Below, one piece after another: positions 56,051 through 64,000 of a stretch of DNA of 64,000 nucleotides. Each line of letters starts with the position of its first letter. The first letter of the stretch is position 1. Under the pieces are notes generated by a model, which was not told the DNA's origin, made no database searches, and saw only the letters and a program-made list of their open reading frames with translations. The position numbers and the translations under genes are program-made. The stretch lies in the NCBI RefSeq assembly GCF_033170155.1, contig NZ_CP137079.1, positions 3,844,001-3,908,000 on the forward strand, written 5' to 3'. Source of the DNA: Raineyella sp. W15-4. GTDB lineage: Bacteria > Actinomycetota > Actinomycetes > Propionibacteriales > Propionibacteriaceae.

Positions 56051-56056
56051 TATGAT
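56051..56056 (+). promoter_or_regulatory. -10 and operator of the toxin-antitoxin promoter
   Basis: TATGAT lies 6 bp before the antitoxin ATG. It is inside the imperfect palindrome ATCA-GATA-TGAT (56046-56057 area), a likely site for autorepression. Two copies of TTTGGGTGAG lie 20-40 bp upstream. Confidence 0.6.
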
Positions 56057-56062
56057 GGCTTC

Positions 56063-56320
56063 ATGCGAACCCTCACTGCGACTGAGGCGTCTCGTCATTT
56101 CTCCGACCTGCTCGACGCGATCGAGGCCGGCGAGACCGTCACCGTGACCCGAGGAGGCCGGCCGATCGTCGAGATGCGCCCCGCGCCCCACCGCACCGGG
56201 CGTGATCTCCGTACGGCCCTGGCCGGCCTGGCTCCGCCGGATGACCGGTTCGCTGCCGACATCGCGGACGCTGTGGCGAATCTTACCGACGAGCAGGCGG
56301 ACCCATGGGCAGACGTCTGA
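56063..56320 (+). CDS. Type II antitoxin, Phd/YefM family
   Basis: This 85-residue protein opens with the Phd/YefM fold: MRTLTATEASRHFSDLLDAIEAGETVTVTRGGRPIVEM. The N-terminus dimerises and binds the operator; the C-terminal ~40 acidic residues (ADIADAVANLTDEQADPW) wrap the toxin. It overlaps the toxin gene by 16 bp and has no ribosome-binding site, fitting a leaderless mRNA. Confidence 0.9.
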   Translation: MRTLTATEASRHFSDLLDAIEAGETVTVTRGGRPIVEMRPAPHRTGRDLRTALAGLAPPDDRFAADIADAVANLTDEQADPWADV

Positions 56321-56703
56321 TCCTCGACACCAATGTCCTGATCGACTATGAACGCGGCGCCGTCGACCGGGCTGCGCTGGACGACGATGAGCTGGCCATC
56401 GCCGCCATCACCGTGGCCGAATACCGCACCGGTATCGAGCTGGCGGATACGGCGGAGCGTGCCGCCGCTCGTTCCCGCGCGCTGGCGGTGATCACCGACA
56501 CCGTGGACGTGCTGGAGTACACGGAGGCCACCGCTGTCCAGCATGCCCGGCTGATCGCTGCTGCTCGACGGTCCGGGAAGCCCCGCGGAGCCCATGACCT
56601 GATCATCGCCGCGCATGCTGCCCAGACCGGGCGGGTGCTGCTCAGCCGGGACGCGTCAGCCCGCTTCGCCGACCTGCCCGGTGTGGTGGCCGAGGAGCCG
56701 TGA
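56305..56703 (+). CDS. PIN-domain toxin, VapC family
   Basis: This 132-residue PIN-domain ribonuclease shows acidic metal ligands in LDTNVLIDYERG, VAEYRTGIEL, GAHDLIIAAHA and LLSRDASARF. VapC toxins cut tRNA or rRNA; here the partner is a Phd/YefM-type antitoxin. The pair is complete and intact, in contrast to the YoeB and DUF3841 remnants. The end lies 233 bp before amrS. Confidence 0.92.
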   Translation: MGRRLILDTNVLIDYERGAVDRAALDDDELAIAAITVAEYRTGIELADTAERAAARSRALAVITDTVDVLEYTEATAVQHARLIAAARRSGKPRGAHDLIIAAHAAQTGRVLLSRDASARFADLPGVVAEEP

Positions 56704-56935
56704 CCGGGTGACATCAGCCCGACGAGGACAAGGTGCGTACCGGTCCGGTCGGTGATCCACAGATGTCCGCCCTGCAGGCCCGTACGGCGCGAGCGGAGCG
56801 ACTAAAATTTGTTCCTAGCACAACGCCGAGCGGCGCGGCATCCCGGTCGTAGGACCAGGCCCCTCAGGGGCCGCCGGGACCGGGCCCGACCGGGCCCACC
56901 GCGAGAGGTGTACCCGCTCGGCAGGAGGAACCATC
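56704..56935 (+). promoter_or_regulatory. Structured leader region of amrS
   Basis: A -10-like TAAAAT is at 56803-56808. The ~120-nt leader that follows has GC-rich potential hairpins, including GGCCCCT-C-AGGGGCC (56858-56872) and a pair of GGGCCC/GACCGGGCCC repeats, before the strong AGGAGG of amrS. I see no known riboswitch class. Nothing else is in the interval. Confidence 0.4.
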
Positions 56936-58024
<1,089 letters not shown>

Positions 58025-58073
58025 GCCGGGCCGTTCGAGCCGCCTGGGTGGACCCACCGCGAAGGAGCGCCAG

Positions 58074-58604
58074 ATGGAGAATTCCCCGTTCGCGAAGCTG
58101 CGGGACGTGCCGCGCTTCCAGCTGACCAGCACCGACGTCACCGACGGGGAGGAGCTGGCGCCCCGGCACCGGTCCCGGAGGATGCAGATCCCCGGCGGGG
58201 AGGACGTCTCGCCGCAGCTGAGCTGGTCCGGCTTCCCGGCGGCCACCCGGTCGTTCGCCCTGACCTGCTACGACCCGGACGCGCCGACCCAGTCGGGCTG
58301 GTGGCACTGGGCGGTGCTCGACCTCCCCGTGGACTGCACCGACCTCGCCACCGGCGCGGGCAGCACGACCGAGCCGGGGCTGCCGGAGGGTGCGCTGACC
58401 CTGCGCAACGATGCGGGGACGGCGGGCTACCTCGGTGCCGCACCGCCGGAGGGGCACGGCCGGCACCGGTACTTCTTCACCGTGCACGCGGTCGACGTGG
58501 AGCGGCTCGACCTGTCGCCGGACGCCACGCCGGCGACACTCGGCTTCACCCTGTTCTTCCACACTCTCGGGCGCGCCTGGCTGACACCGATCTTCGGTCG
58601 GTGA
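58074..58604 (+). CDS. YbhB/YbcL family Raf kinase inhibitor-like (PEBP) protein
   Basis: This 176-residue cytosolic PEBP-fold protein has [38 protein letters not shown] and [17 protein letters not shown], which form the conserved ligand pocket. Bacterial members have no settled function. It lies 49 bp after amrS with GAAGGAG before the ATG, so the two may be co-transcribed. Confidence 0.93.
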   Translation: MENSPFAKLRDVPRFQLTSTDVTDGEELAPRHRSRRMQIPGGEDVSPQLSWSGFPAATRSFALTCYDPDAPTQSGWWHWAVLDLPVDCTDLATGAGSTTEPGLPEGALTLRNDAGTAGYLGAAPPEGHGRHRYFFTVHAVDVERLDLSPDATPATLGFTLFFHTLGRAWLTPIFGR

Positions 58605-58655
58605 CGCCGGGCAGCGCACAGGATGACCGATCGCGCAGAACGACCCGGGTGTGGC

Positions 58656-58723
58656 CCCCGGTGGGCATCGTCCACCGGGGTGAGCGCCCTCAGGATCGCC
58701 TGACCACGCTCAGGATCGCCTGA
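58656..58723. terminator. Hairpin and direct repeats between convergent genes
   Basis: CCCCGGTGG (58656-58664) and CCACCGGGG (58672-58680) form a perfect 9-bp stem with a 7-nt loop, a probable bidirectional terminator. It is followed by two exact copies of CTCAGGATCGCCTGA (58689-58703 and 58709-58723, 20-bp period). Confidence 0.6.
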
Positions 58724-58729
58724 TCGTCC

Positions 58730-59719
58730 TCAGTCGGTGACGCGTACGGACAGATCGGCGGAACGGAAGAGGCGGCTGAGTTCCCTGCGGGTGAGCGTGC
58801 CGGTCCGCCGATCATCCAGCTGTCGCTGGAACGCCTTGACGGCCGACACGGTCTCCGGTCCGTAGTGTCCGTTGACCTTGTCCTGCCGCAGCAGACCAAG
58901 CTCCTGCAGCGCCTGCTGAACGGTGAAGACCTCCGACCCGTACGCGCTGATCGAGGTGGACGCGGTGTTCCGGTCGCTGCGCTGTGCCGACGTGAGATGG
59001 TCGACGGACACGGTGCCGACCGTTCGCACTGACGGGGTCGGGGTGGCGGTCGCCGACGGCCTCGGGGTGGCGCTCGCGGTCCGGGTCGGTGTCGGGCTGG
59101 CCGTCGGCGTGGCGGAGGCGGTCGGCGTGGCAGTGGCGGTCGCCGTCGGGCTGGTGGCAGCGGTCCTGACCGGCGTCTCGCTGTAGACCGTGCAACCGGC
59201 CGCCAGCGACCCGGGAACCACGACGTACCCGGCGTCCGGGTCGCGGATCACGGTGTGCAGGTCGGTGATCCTGGACGCACAGTTGTTCGCCACGGACCGG
59301 GAGACATTCTGGCCGCCGATGTAGATGTCGATCCAGGGGTGGCCCTGATAGCCGGTGTGGCAGGGGCCGTTCTGCGGCGTGGCGCCGTCTCCGCAGGTGT
59401 CTTCGACGATGGCGTAGCGGCGCAGTGCCGGGATGTAGAACCGGGTGCCGGCGGGGTAGTCCAGGACGTCGCGCCCGTTGGTGATCGAATGGCCGACCGC
59501 CAGGGTCACCGGATCGTCGTAGCTGCCGGTCCCTCCGGCGTTGGTGTGGATGACCGGGTCGGAGATGTCGCTGGAGCCCGGCGGGGTGTTGTCCCACCAG
59601 CTGTACCCGGTGACGTACATGGTCGTGGTGGTCGGGGCGGCCTCGGCCACCGCCGCAGACGTGATCGGAGCAATGAGGGCAACAGTGGCGGCGATGGCGG
59701 CAATCGGTCGAGCAGTCAT
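58730..59719 (-). CDS. Secreted protein with beta-barrel-like domain, T/P/A linker and peptidoglycan-binding domain
   Basis: In this 329-residue protein a signal peptide (AAIAATVALIAPITSAAVAEA) ends near residue 28. Residues ~30-180 contain YVTGYSWWDNTPPGSSDIS, GSYDDPVTLAVG and CGDG...CHTG...WIDIYIGG, resembling the 3D/double-psi barrel domains of cell-wall hydrolases, with four cysteines. A ~50-residue linker of Thr/Ala/Pro/Ser follows. The C-terminus is a PG_binding_1 domain (FTVQQALQELGLLRQDKVNGHYGPETVSAVKAFQRQ). It likely acts on or binds the cell wall; enzymatic activity is not shown. Confidence 0.78.
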   Translation of the reverse strand: MTARPIAAIAATVALIAPITSAAVAEAAPTTTTMYVTGYSWWDNTPPGSSDISDPVIHTNAGGTGSYDDPVTLAVGHSITNGRDVLDYPAGTRFYIPALRRYAIVEDTCGDGATPQNGPCHTGYQGHPWIDIYIGGQNVSRSVANNCASRITDLHTVIRDPDAGYVVVPGSLAAGCTVYSETPVRTAATSPTATATATPTASATPTASPTPTRTASATPRPSATATPTPSVRTVGTVSVDHLTSAQRSDRNTASTSISAYGSEVFTVQQALQELGLLRQDKVNGHYGPETVSAVKAFQRQLDDRRTGTLTRRELSRLFRSADLSVRVTD

Positions 59720-59843
59720 GAGTCGGTGATCCTCACGTTCGGTTCGGGGTGCCGAGGGTCGGTCAGCGGGCGAGTGCCCCGCGGTCGGCGAGCCGTCCCG
59801 GCCGGGGCGGAAAGGCCTACCAAGGCCGGATATTATTCCGCCA

Positions 59844-60746
59844 TTACCGGTCCGATGGCCTGGAGCCTAGCGTAGATGTGGTCCGGACCGCACCCCCCAC
59901 CGCAGGTTCCACCGCCAGCAGGGCCGACAGGACGGTGATCACACCCTGCTCGGCGTTCGACGGGGCGGTGTAGCGGGCCGCGGCACGGACCTGTGGGTGG
60001 GCGTTCGCCATCGCGTACGAATGCTCGACCGCGCCGAGCATCTCCAGGTCGTTCAGGTAGTCGCCGAAGGCCACCGTGTTGGCGGGACCGATGCCCATCG
60101 TCCGCTGCAACCGGCGGATGGCGGTGCCCTTGTTGACCGACCGGCCCATCAGGTCGACCCAGTGGTGGCCGGACACCACCACCTGGTGGCCGGCGCGCAA
60201 CGGCGCGAGGGCCTGGGCCGTCACCGCCGAGTCGACGAAGTCGAAGACGGCGATCTTGAGCACCTCGTCGTCGGGGACCAGCACGTCGTCCACCACGGCG
60301 AGCTCGGCGTAGTAGGGCTCGGCCTGGGCGACGAACGGCGGATCCCGACGTTCGATGTAGGCCGATCGCTTGCCGCACAGCACGACGCCGACGTCACGGC
60401 CGCTGCCGGCGAGCGTACGGACCCGGGTGATCGCCTCCTCGACGAACGGCCGGTCCAGCGGCATCGCGCTCACCTCGACGCCGTCGCGGACCACGAAGGA
60501 GCCGTTCTCGGCGATGAAGACCATCCCGTCACGGGCCCGGTCGAACTGGTGCCGCAGGGTCGCGTACTGGCGCCCGCTGGCCGGGGCGAAGGCGATCCCG
60601 CGCTCGCGCATCCGGGTCAGCAGCGGCCACAACCCGTCGGGAATCCGGCCCTCGGCGTCCAGCAGGGTGCCGTCCATGTCCGCGACGACGAGGCGTACGT
60701 CGGACGGATCGGGGGGCAGGTCCGGCATCTTGTCCAGGGTCGGCAC
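59844..60746 (-). CDS. HAD superfamily (Cof-type) phosphatase
   Basis: This 300-residue protein has motif I VVADMDGTLLD, motif II APASGR, and motifs III/IV with KGTAIRRL and AFGDYLNDLEML; the large C2-type cap marks the Cof/IIB subfamily of sugar- or cofactor-phosphate phosphatases. GTG 60746 is preceded by TAGGAT at exactly 6 bp, so the mRNA is probably leaderless. It follows another HAD gene by only 9 bp. Confidence 0.88.
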   Translation of the reverse strand: MPTLDKMPDLPPDPSDVRLVVADMDGTLLDAEGRIPDGLWPLLTRMRERGIAFAPASGRQYATLRHQFDRARDGMVFIAENGSFVVRDGVEVSAMPLDRPFVEEAITRVRTLAGSGRDVGVVLCGKRSAYIERRDPPFVAQAEPYYAELAVVDDVLVPDDEVLKIAVFDFVDSAVTAQALAPLRAGHQVVVSGHHWVDLMGRSVNKGTAIRRLQRTMGIGPANTVAFGDYLNDLEMLGAVEHSYAMANAHPQVRAAARYTAPSNAEQGVITVLSALLAVEPAVGGAVRTTSTLGSRPSDR

Positions 60747-60752
60747 GCCCCG

Positions 60753-60758
60753 ATCCTA
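60753..60758 (-). promoter_or_regulatory. -10 element overlapping the upstream stop codon
   Basis: The reverse strand reads TAGGAT, 6 bp before the GTG at 60746. The first three bases are also the TAG stop of the preceding HAD gene. Confidence 0.5.
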
Positions 60759-61580
60759 CGTCGCCGGGCCGGGCCGCCCGGGGCCGGTGGCGGTCAGCAG
60801 CCGGTCGATCAGCTCGTGGGCACTGCCGACGGCGGTCTCGCAGGCGGCGAGCACCTCCGCGGGGGAGTGCCGCAGGGCGATCGGGTGGTCGGCCTCGGCA
60901 TGCATGCTCAGGTCGTTCCAGGAGTCCCCGATCGTCCACACCGGGCCGTGGTCGGGGACCAGGTCGGCCAGCAGCCGGCGCAGCCCCAGCCCCTTGGTCG
61001 CCCCGGCCGGGACGATGTCGAGGAAGGTCTGGTTGCGGTGCAGCACGCCGCGGTCGCCGACCAGGTCGGTGAGGGTGGCTGCCAGCCGGGCCCGGTCGGC
61101 GTCACCGGGCACGAACAGCGGGATGCCGAACAGCTCCTGGCCGGCGACCCACTCCGCGTCGGCCGGCTCGAAGGCCGGCAGGATCATCGAGTGGATGCCG
61201 GCCCGGTTGAGCACCTCGTAGTCCCGCTCCAGGGTGGACGCGTAGAGGGCGAGGACCTCGTCGCGGACCGTACGGAACACCTCCGGGAACAGCGCCGGGT
61301 CGTGGGACCGGACCGACAGCGGGACCAGGTCGCCGTCGGTGATCACCGCCCCGGTGAAGGCGATCACGTAGTCGGGCCGGGGCAGGGCGGAGGTCCACAC
61401 CCGCCGGGTGGCGTCGACCGACTTGCCGGTGTCCAGGACCAGGAGGTTGCCGGCCGCGGTCCAGGCCTGCAGGGCCGCGGCGTCCGTCGACGGGACTTCT
61501 CCGTCGAACACGATCGTGCCGTCGAGGTCGCAGACCAGGACCGCGGGTCGGCGGTCGGTGGCGCTCAGTCGGGGATCCAC
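60756..61580 (-). CDS. HAD superfamily phosphatase
   Basis: This 274-residue protein has motif I VLVCDLDGTIVFD, motif II VLDTGKS, and IVPAGATKGLGLRRLLADL plus TIGDSWNDLSMHAEAD. It is related to sucrose-/trehalose-phosphatase-like HAD enzymes by layout, substrate unknown. The N-terminal GTG at 61580 lacks a clear ribosome-binding site. It is paired with the Cof-type HAD gene immediately downstream; the two differ enough not to be a recent duplication. Confidence 0.82.
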   Translation of the reverse strand: MDPRLSATDRRPAVLVCDLDGTIVFDGEVPSTDAAALQAWTAAGNLLVLDTGKSVDATRRVWTSALPRPDYVIAFTGAVITDGDLVPLSVRSHDPALFPEVFRTVRDEVLALYASTLERDYEVLNRAGIHSMILPAFEPADAEWVAGQELFGIPLFVPGDADRARLAATLTDLVGDRGVLHRNQTFLDIVPAGATKGLGLRRLLADLVPDHGPVWTIGDSWNDLSMHAEADHPIALRHSPAEVLAACETAVGSAHELIDRLLTATGPGRPGPAT

Positions 61581-61746
61581 CGGACTATCGTCTCATTGCT
61601 GGTCCGGCCGTCACCGAGGACCCGATCCTCATCCGCGGTCCGCAGTGATGAGGCGTCAGCCGATGTGACGTGCCGCACAGTCGGACGCCCGCGAGCGGGA
61701 GCGTACGGCGCCCGGCTATCGTGAGCGCAGCCAATTCAAGATTCAA

Positions 61747-61782
61747 CCGACCCGGCGAGGTGTCCCACGTCCGCCGGGTCGG
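61747..61782 (+). promoter_or_regulatory. Perfect 11-bp hairpin in the leader of the membrane protein gene
   Basis: CCGACCCGGCG (61747-61757) and CGCCGGGTCGG (61772-61782) form a strong stem with a 14-nt loop, ending 23 bp before the ATG. An AT-rich ATTCAAGATTCAA lies directly before it. It may be an mRNA leader structure or a terminator for an upstream transcript. The remainder of 61581-61746 shows nothing else. Confidence 0.5.
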
Positions 61783-61805
61783 GTGCGCTCCCCGAACGGA
61801 CCGTC

Positions 61806-62918
61806 ATGAATGAAACAGCGCCCACCGCCGCGCGCCGTCCCCTCGACCAGCCGGTGCTCGGCATCCTGGTGCTGGTCGTGGCCGTGGTCATCTCCCTGGC
61901 CTTCATCGCACTCTTCTCCTGGCCCACCTTCCGCGACTGGGTCTCCTATGTGCTCGTCTGCGGGGTGCCGAGCCTCTTCGTGATCGGCGCCTTCTGGCAC
62001 ACCGAGCACCCCCGGCCGATCGGCCGGCTGGGCCAGCCCTGGCGCGGCCTGGCCTTCCTCGCCCTGATGCTGGTCAACGCCGCGGTGATCGCCACCCTGC
62101 TGGTCGTGCTGTTCGGTGGCGGACTGACACCGCCGGTGCCGAACGTCGCGCACATCGCGATCATGGCGGTGCCCTACACCTTCCTGCTCGCGGTGATCTG
62201 GGGCGGGTGGCCGTTCCGCGGCATCCGGAACCCGGTGCTCGGCGGGTACCTCCTGATGCTCGTGGCGTACGTGTTGTCCGTCCTGACCTACCTGCTGCTG
62301 GCCAACTACTCCTCCTTCGAGGGCGGGCCGGCGTACGTCGCGGCGCTGGATCCGCACGGCCCGTTCGACATCTGGGCGGTGATGACCACCGTGGTCACCA
62401 CGATGGCGGTGGGCCTGCTGGTGCTGCACTTCGGGTTCTGGCCGTTGACCGAGCGGATCATGAAGAACCCGCCGGTTGCGGCGGCCGCCTCGACCGGCCT
62501 GATCGCGGCGGTGACGGTGGTTGCCGAGGTGCTCGGCGTGGGCCTGTTCCGGCTGTCCTGGCCGACCATGCTGACCGGGGTCACGGTGGCATTCCTCTTC
62601 GGGTCGATCGTCGTGCTGAACATCCTCCAGGGCCGGGTGCCGGCGCCGAAGGCGCAGCCCGCCCGGGGCCTGGTCTCGGCCCTGATCGCCGCCGTCGTGG
62701 GGGTGCTGCTCGGCCAGCTCTACGTCCTGGTGCTGCCGGTGGTGTCGGGTGAGATCGCCTTCGGCGCGCCGGGCTTCCAGGGCGAGGTGTGGCTGGCGTC
62801 GGCGCTGCTCGGAGTCACCTTCCCGCTGCTGGCGGTGCTGAGCGACGGCTTCGCGTTCTGGCCGTTCGTCGGCGCCGGGGCGACGGAGAAGACGGCGCCG
62901 GTGGAGGCGGCGGAATAG
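61806..62918 (+). CDS. Polytopic membrane protein of unknown function
   Basis: This 370-residue protein has about 9-10 hydrophobic helices (VLGILVLVVAVVISLAFIALF; AFLALMLVNAAVIATLLVVLF; LGGYLLMLVAYVLSVLTYLLL and others) and short loops, many with Trp/Pro (FSWPTFRDWVSYV, FGFWPLTERI, LSWPTML). There is no transporter signature I recognise. The start ATG has only a weak ribosome-binding site (ACGGA). It stands alone between the HAD pair and the DeoR regulator. Confidence 0.72.
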   Translation: MNETAPTAARRPLDQPVLGILVLVVAVVISLAFIALFSWPTFRDWVSYVLVCGVPSLFVIGAFWHTEHPRPIGRLGQPWRGLAFLALMLVNAAVIATLLVVLFGGGLTPPVPNVAHIAIMAVPYTFLLAVIWGGWPFRGIRNPVLGGYLLMLVAYVLSVLTYLLLANYSSFEGGPAYVAALDPHGPFDIWAVMTTVVTTMAVGLLVLHFGFWPLTERIMKNPPVAAAASTGLIAAVTVVAEVLGVGLFRLSWPTMLTGVTVAFLFGSIVVLNILQGRVPAPKAQPARGLVSALIAAVVGVLLGQLYVLVLPVVSGEIAFGAPGFQGEVWLASALLGVTFPLLAVLSDGFAFWPFVGAGATEKTAPVEAAE

Positions 62919-62955
62919 GTCACCGCCTCAGCCGTCCAGCAGCGGGATCCGTCCG

Positions 62956-63807
62956 TCAGGTCTCCTCGCCCGGTGTCCTGGCGACGATGATGTCCTCGGC
63001 GCCGGCGGCCCGGAGCTCGGTGAGAGCCTCGGGCGCGGCGCCGTCGTCGGTGATCAGGCCCCAGCCGGCGGGCAGCGTGGACCAGTAGTTGAACGGCTGG
63101 TGTCGGCCCAGCTTGGAGGAGTCGGCGACCACGTAGACCTGCTGGGTGTTGCTGAGCATGATCGACTTCAGCCGGGCCTGCTCGTAGGTGCGGGAAGTGA
63201 TACCCCGGCGCGGATCCACCGCGTCGGTACCGATGAAGGCGAAGGTCGCGTACACGTGCCTGAGCATCGCCTCGGCGTCGGGCCCGTACGTCGTCTCGTT
63301 GAAACCGCGTAGCGACCCGCCGAGCACGGTCACCCGGACCCGCTCGTACGGCACCAGTTGTTGCACCACGCGCAGGCCGTTGGTGATCACCGAGACCGGG
63401 CGGTCGCCGAGAGCGATCGCCAACTGCTCGGTGGTCGAGCCGGAGTCGAGGATGACCAGGTCGCCGTCCTCGATGAGTTCGGCGGCAGCCCGCCCGATGA
63501 CACGTTTGGCGTCGGAATGGGTCGACTCCCGCTCGACCATGGTGAGCTCGGCGGGCAGCCGCTGCAGCGCGGCGCCGCCGTAGGTGCGGGTGACGAGGCG
63601 TTGCTCCTGCAGATCGGTCAGGTCGCGGCGGATGGTCGCGACCGAGACCCCGAACGTCTCGGACAGGTCGCTCACGGTGACGTTCGACTCCGGATCACTG
63701 GTTAGCAGGTGCAGGATCTGCTGGCGGCGACGTTGCCCCTTGCTGGCTCGTTCCGGACGCGGGATGCCCTGCTCTCCTGACGTACGGGTGGGGCGGGCCT
63801 CGTGCAT
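62956..63807 (-). CDS. DeoR/GlpR family transcriptional regulator
   Basis: This 283-residue regulator has an N-terminal helix-turn-helix (NVTVSDLSETFGVSVATIRRDLTDLQEQRLVTRTYGGA), the DeoR hallmark, and a C-terminal sugar-phosphate isomerase-like sensor domain (DLVILDSGSTTEQLA, VITNGLRVV, FIGTDAVDPRRGIT, YVVADSSKLGR). It probably represses a sugar operon beyond the right edge when no phosphorylated sugar is bound. A weak GAGAAT element lies 6 bp before the ATG. Confidence 0.92.
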   Translation of the reverse strand: MHEARPTRTSGEQGIPRPERASKGQRRRQQILHLLTSDPESNVTVSDLSETFGVSVATIRRDLTDLQEQRLVTRTYGGAALQRLPAELTMVERESTHSDAKRVIGRAAAELIEDGDLVILDSGSTTEQLAIALGDRPVSVITNGLRVVQQLVPYERVRVTVLGGSLRGFNETTYGPDAEAMLRHVYATFAFIGTDAVDPRRGITSRTYEQARLKSIMLSNTQQVYVVADSSKLGRHQPFNYWSTLPAGWGLITDDGAAPEALTELRAAGAEDIIVARTPGEET

Positions 63808-63973
63808 GTGCCGATTCTCCCCCCACCCAGGTGGATCCCGTCCATCGGTCGGTGTTCGAGTCTCGGGTCCACCTGCGGGGCGACTCGGATCACCGTTGAC
63901 TCACTGTGGTCGGTCCCCGGGGTCGGACACCGGAGACTCTTGGCGCGGTTCGATCACAGCTCGTTGCTTAAAA

Positions 63974-63988
63974 TGATCGTTTAGATCA
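63974..63988. promoter_or_regulatory. Possible operator near the right edge
   Basis: TGATC-GTTTA-GATCA is a short palindrome in an AT-rich stretch after TTAAAA, divergent from the DeoR gene. It may be the regulator's binding site in the promoter of a gene outside the window. The rest of 63808-63973 shows no gene. Confidence 0.35.
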
Positions 63989-64000
63989 AAGATGCTGTCA

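Noticed and set aside
55556-56191. A 211-codon reverse-strand gene over the DUF3841-like region
   Set aside because: It runs across the toxin-antitoxin promoter and is antisense to recognisable coding fragments.

Overview
The window is a high-GC (about 70% by eye) actinobacterial chromosome segment centred on the replication origin. Gene order around the origin (gyrA-gyrB-DUF721-recF-gnd-dnaN-oriC-dnaA / rpmH-rnpA-yidD-yidC-jag-rsmG-parA-parB), a MurJ fused to a pseudokinase, DUF3566, DUF6049 and many GTG and leaderless starts all fit Actinomycetota. A member of the Propionibacteriales is my best guess, not proven. Genes left of oriC mostly run leftward and genes right of it mostly rightward, as expected for bidirectional replication.

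Region 1 (1-11163) is an accessory catabolic regulon. A leftward operon holds a D-aminoacylase-type amidohydrolase, a complete ECF-type importer (S, T and two ATPases), a dihydropyrimidinase/hydantoinase, a SnoaL-like protein and a 2OG-Fe(II)/isopenicillin N synthase-type oxygenase cut by the left edge. Next to it lie a GntR/UTRA regulator (leftward) and a rightward pair: a diaminopropionate ammonia-lyase-like PLP enzyme and an M20 N-carbamoyl-amino-acid/allantoate-type amidohydrolase. A near-identical 14-bp motif (core TTGT-N3-ACAA) sits before the operon and exactly between the -35 and -10 of the rightward pair, so one regulator probably controls both. This is the most promising candidate for an undescribed system: import and stepwise opening of a cyclic or N-acylated amino-acid-like nitrogen compound.

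Region 2 (11193-25448) holds a CCA-adding enzyme, divergent from DUF6049-murJ/pseudokinase-sigM-small protein-LLM oxidoreductase, which are chained by stop/start overlaps. It continues with ldh, an unknown gene, a YoeB-toxin remnant, a Fic enzyme behind a striking palindromic operator, tRNA-Ile(GAT), a GT87 glycosyltransferase and DUF3566.

Region 3 (25441-42242) is the replication and segregation core. oriC between dnaA and dnaN carries about eight DnaA boxes, and two perfect parS sites lie inside parA, with a one-mismatch copy upstream. GyrA carries Leu where E. coli has Ser83.

Region 4 (42477-53710) holds DUF3817, SURF1, ddl, an aminotransferase, a GNAT protein, an unknown protein, a membrane protein, trxA, trxB, an LCP transferase, a lipoprotein, a LysR regulator and an AI-2E family permease. 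Region 5 (53746-64000) holds class I fumarase, a 17-bp inverted repeat, a frameshifted DUF3841 gene, a Phd/VapC-type toxin-antitoxin pair, AmrS radical SAM, a PEBP protein, a secreted peptidoglycan-binding protein, two HAD phosphatases, a membrane protein and a DeoR regulator.

No rRNA, CRISPR array, complete insertion sequence or prophage was seen.
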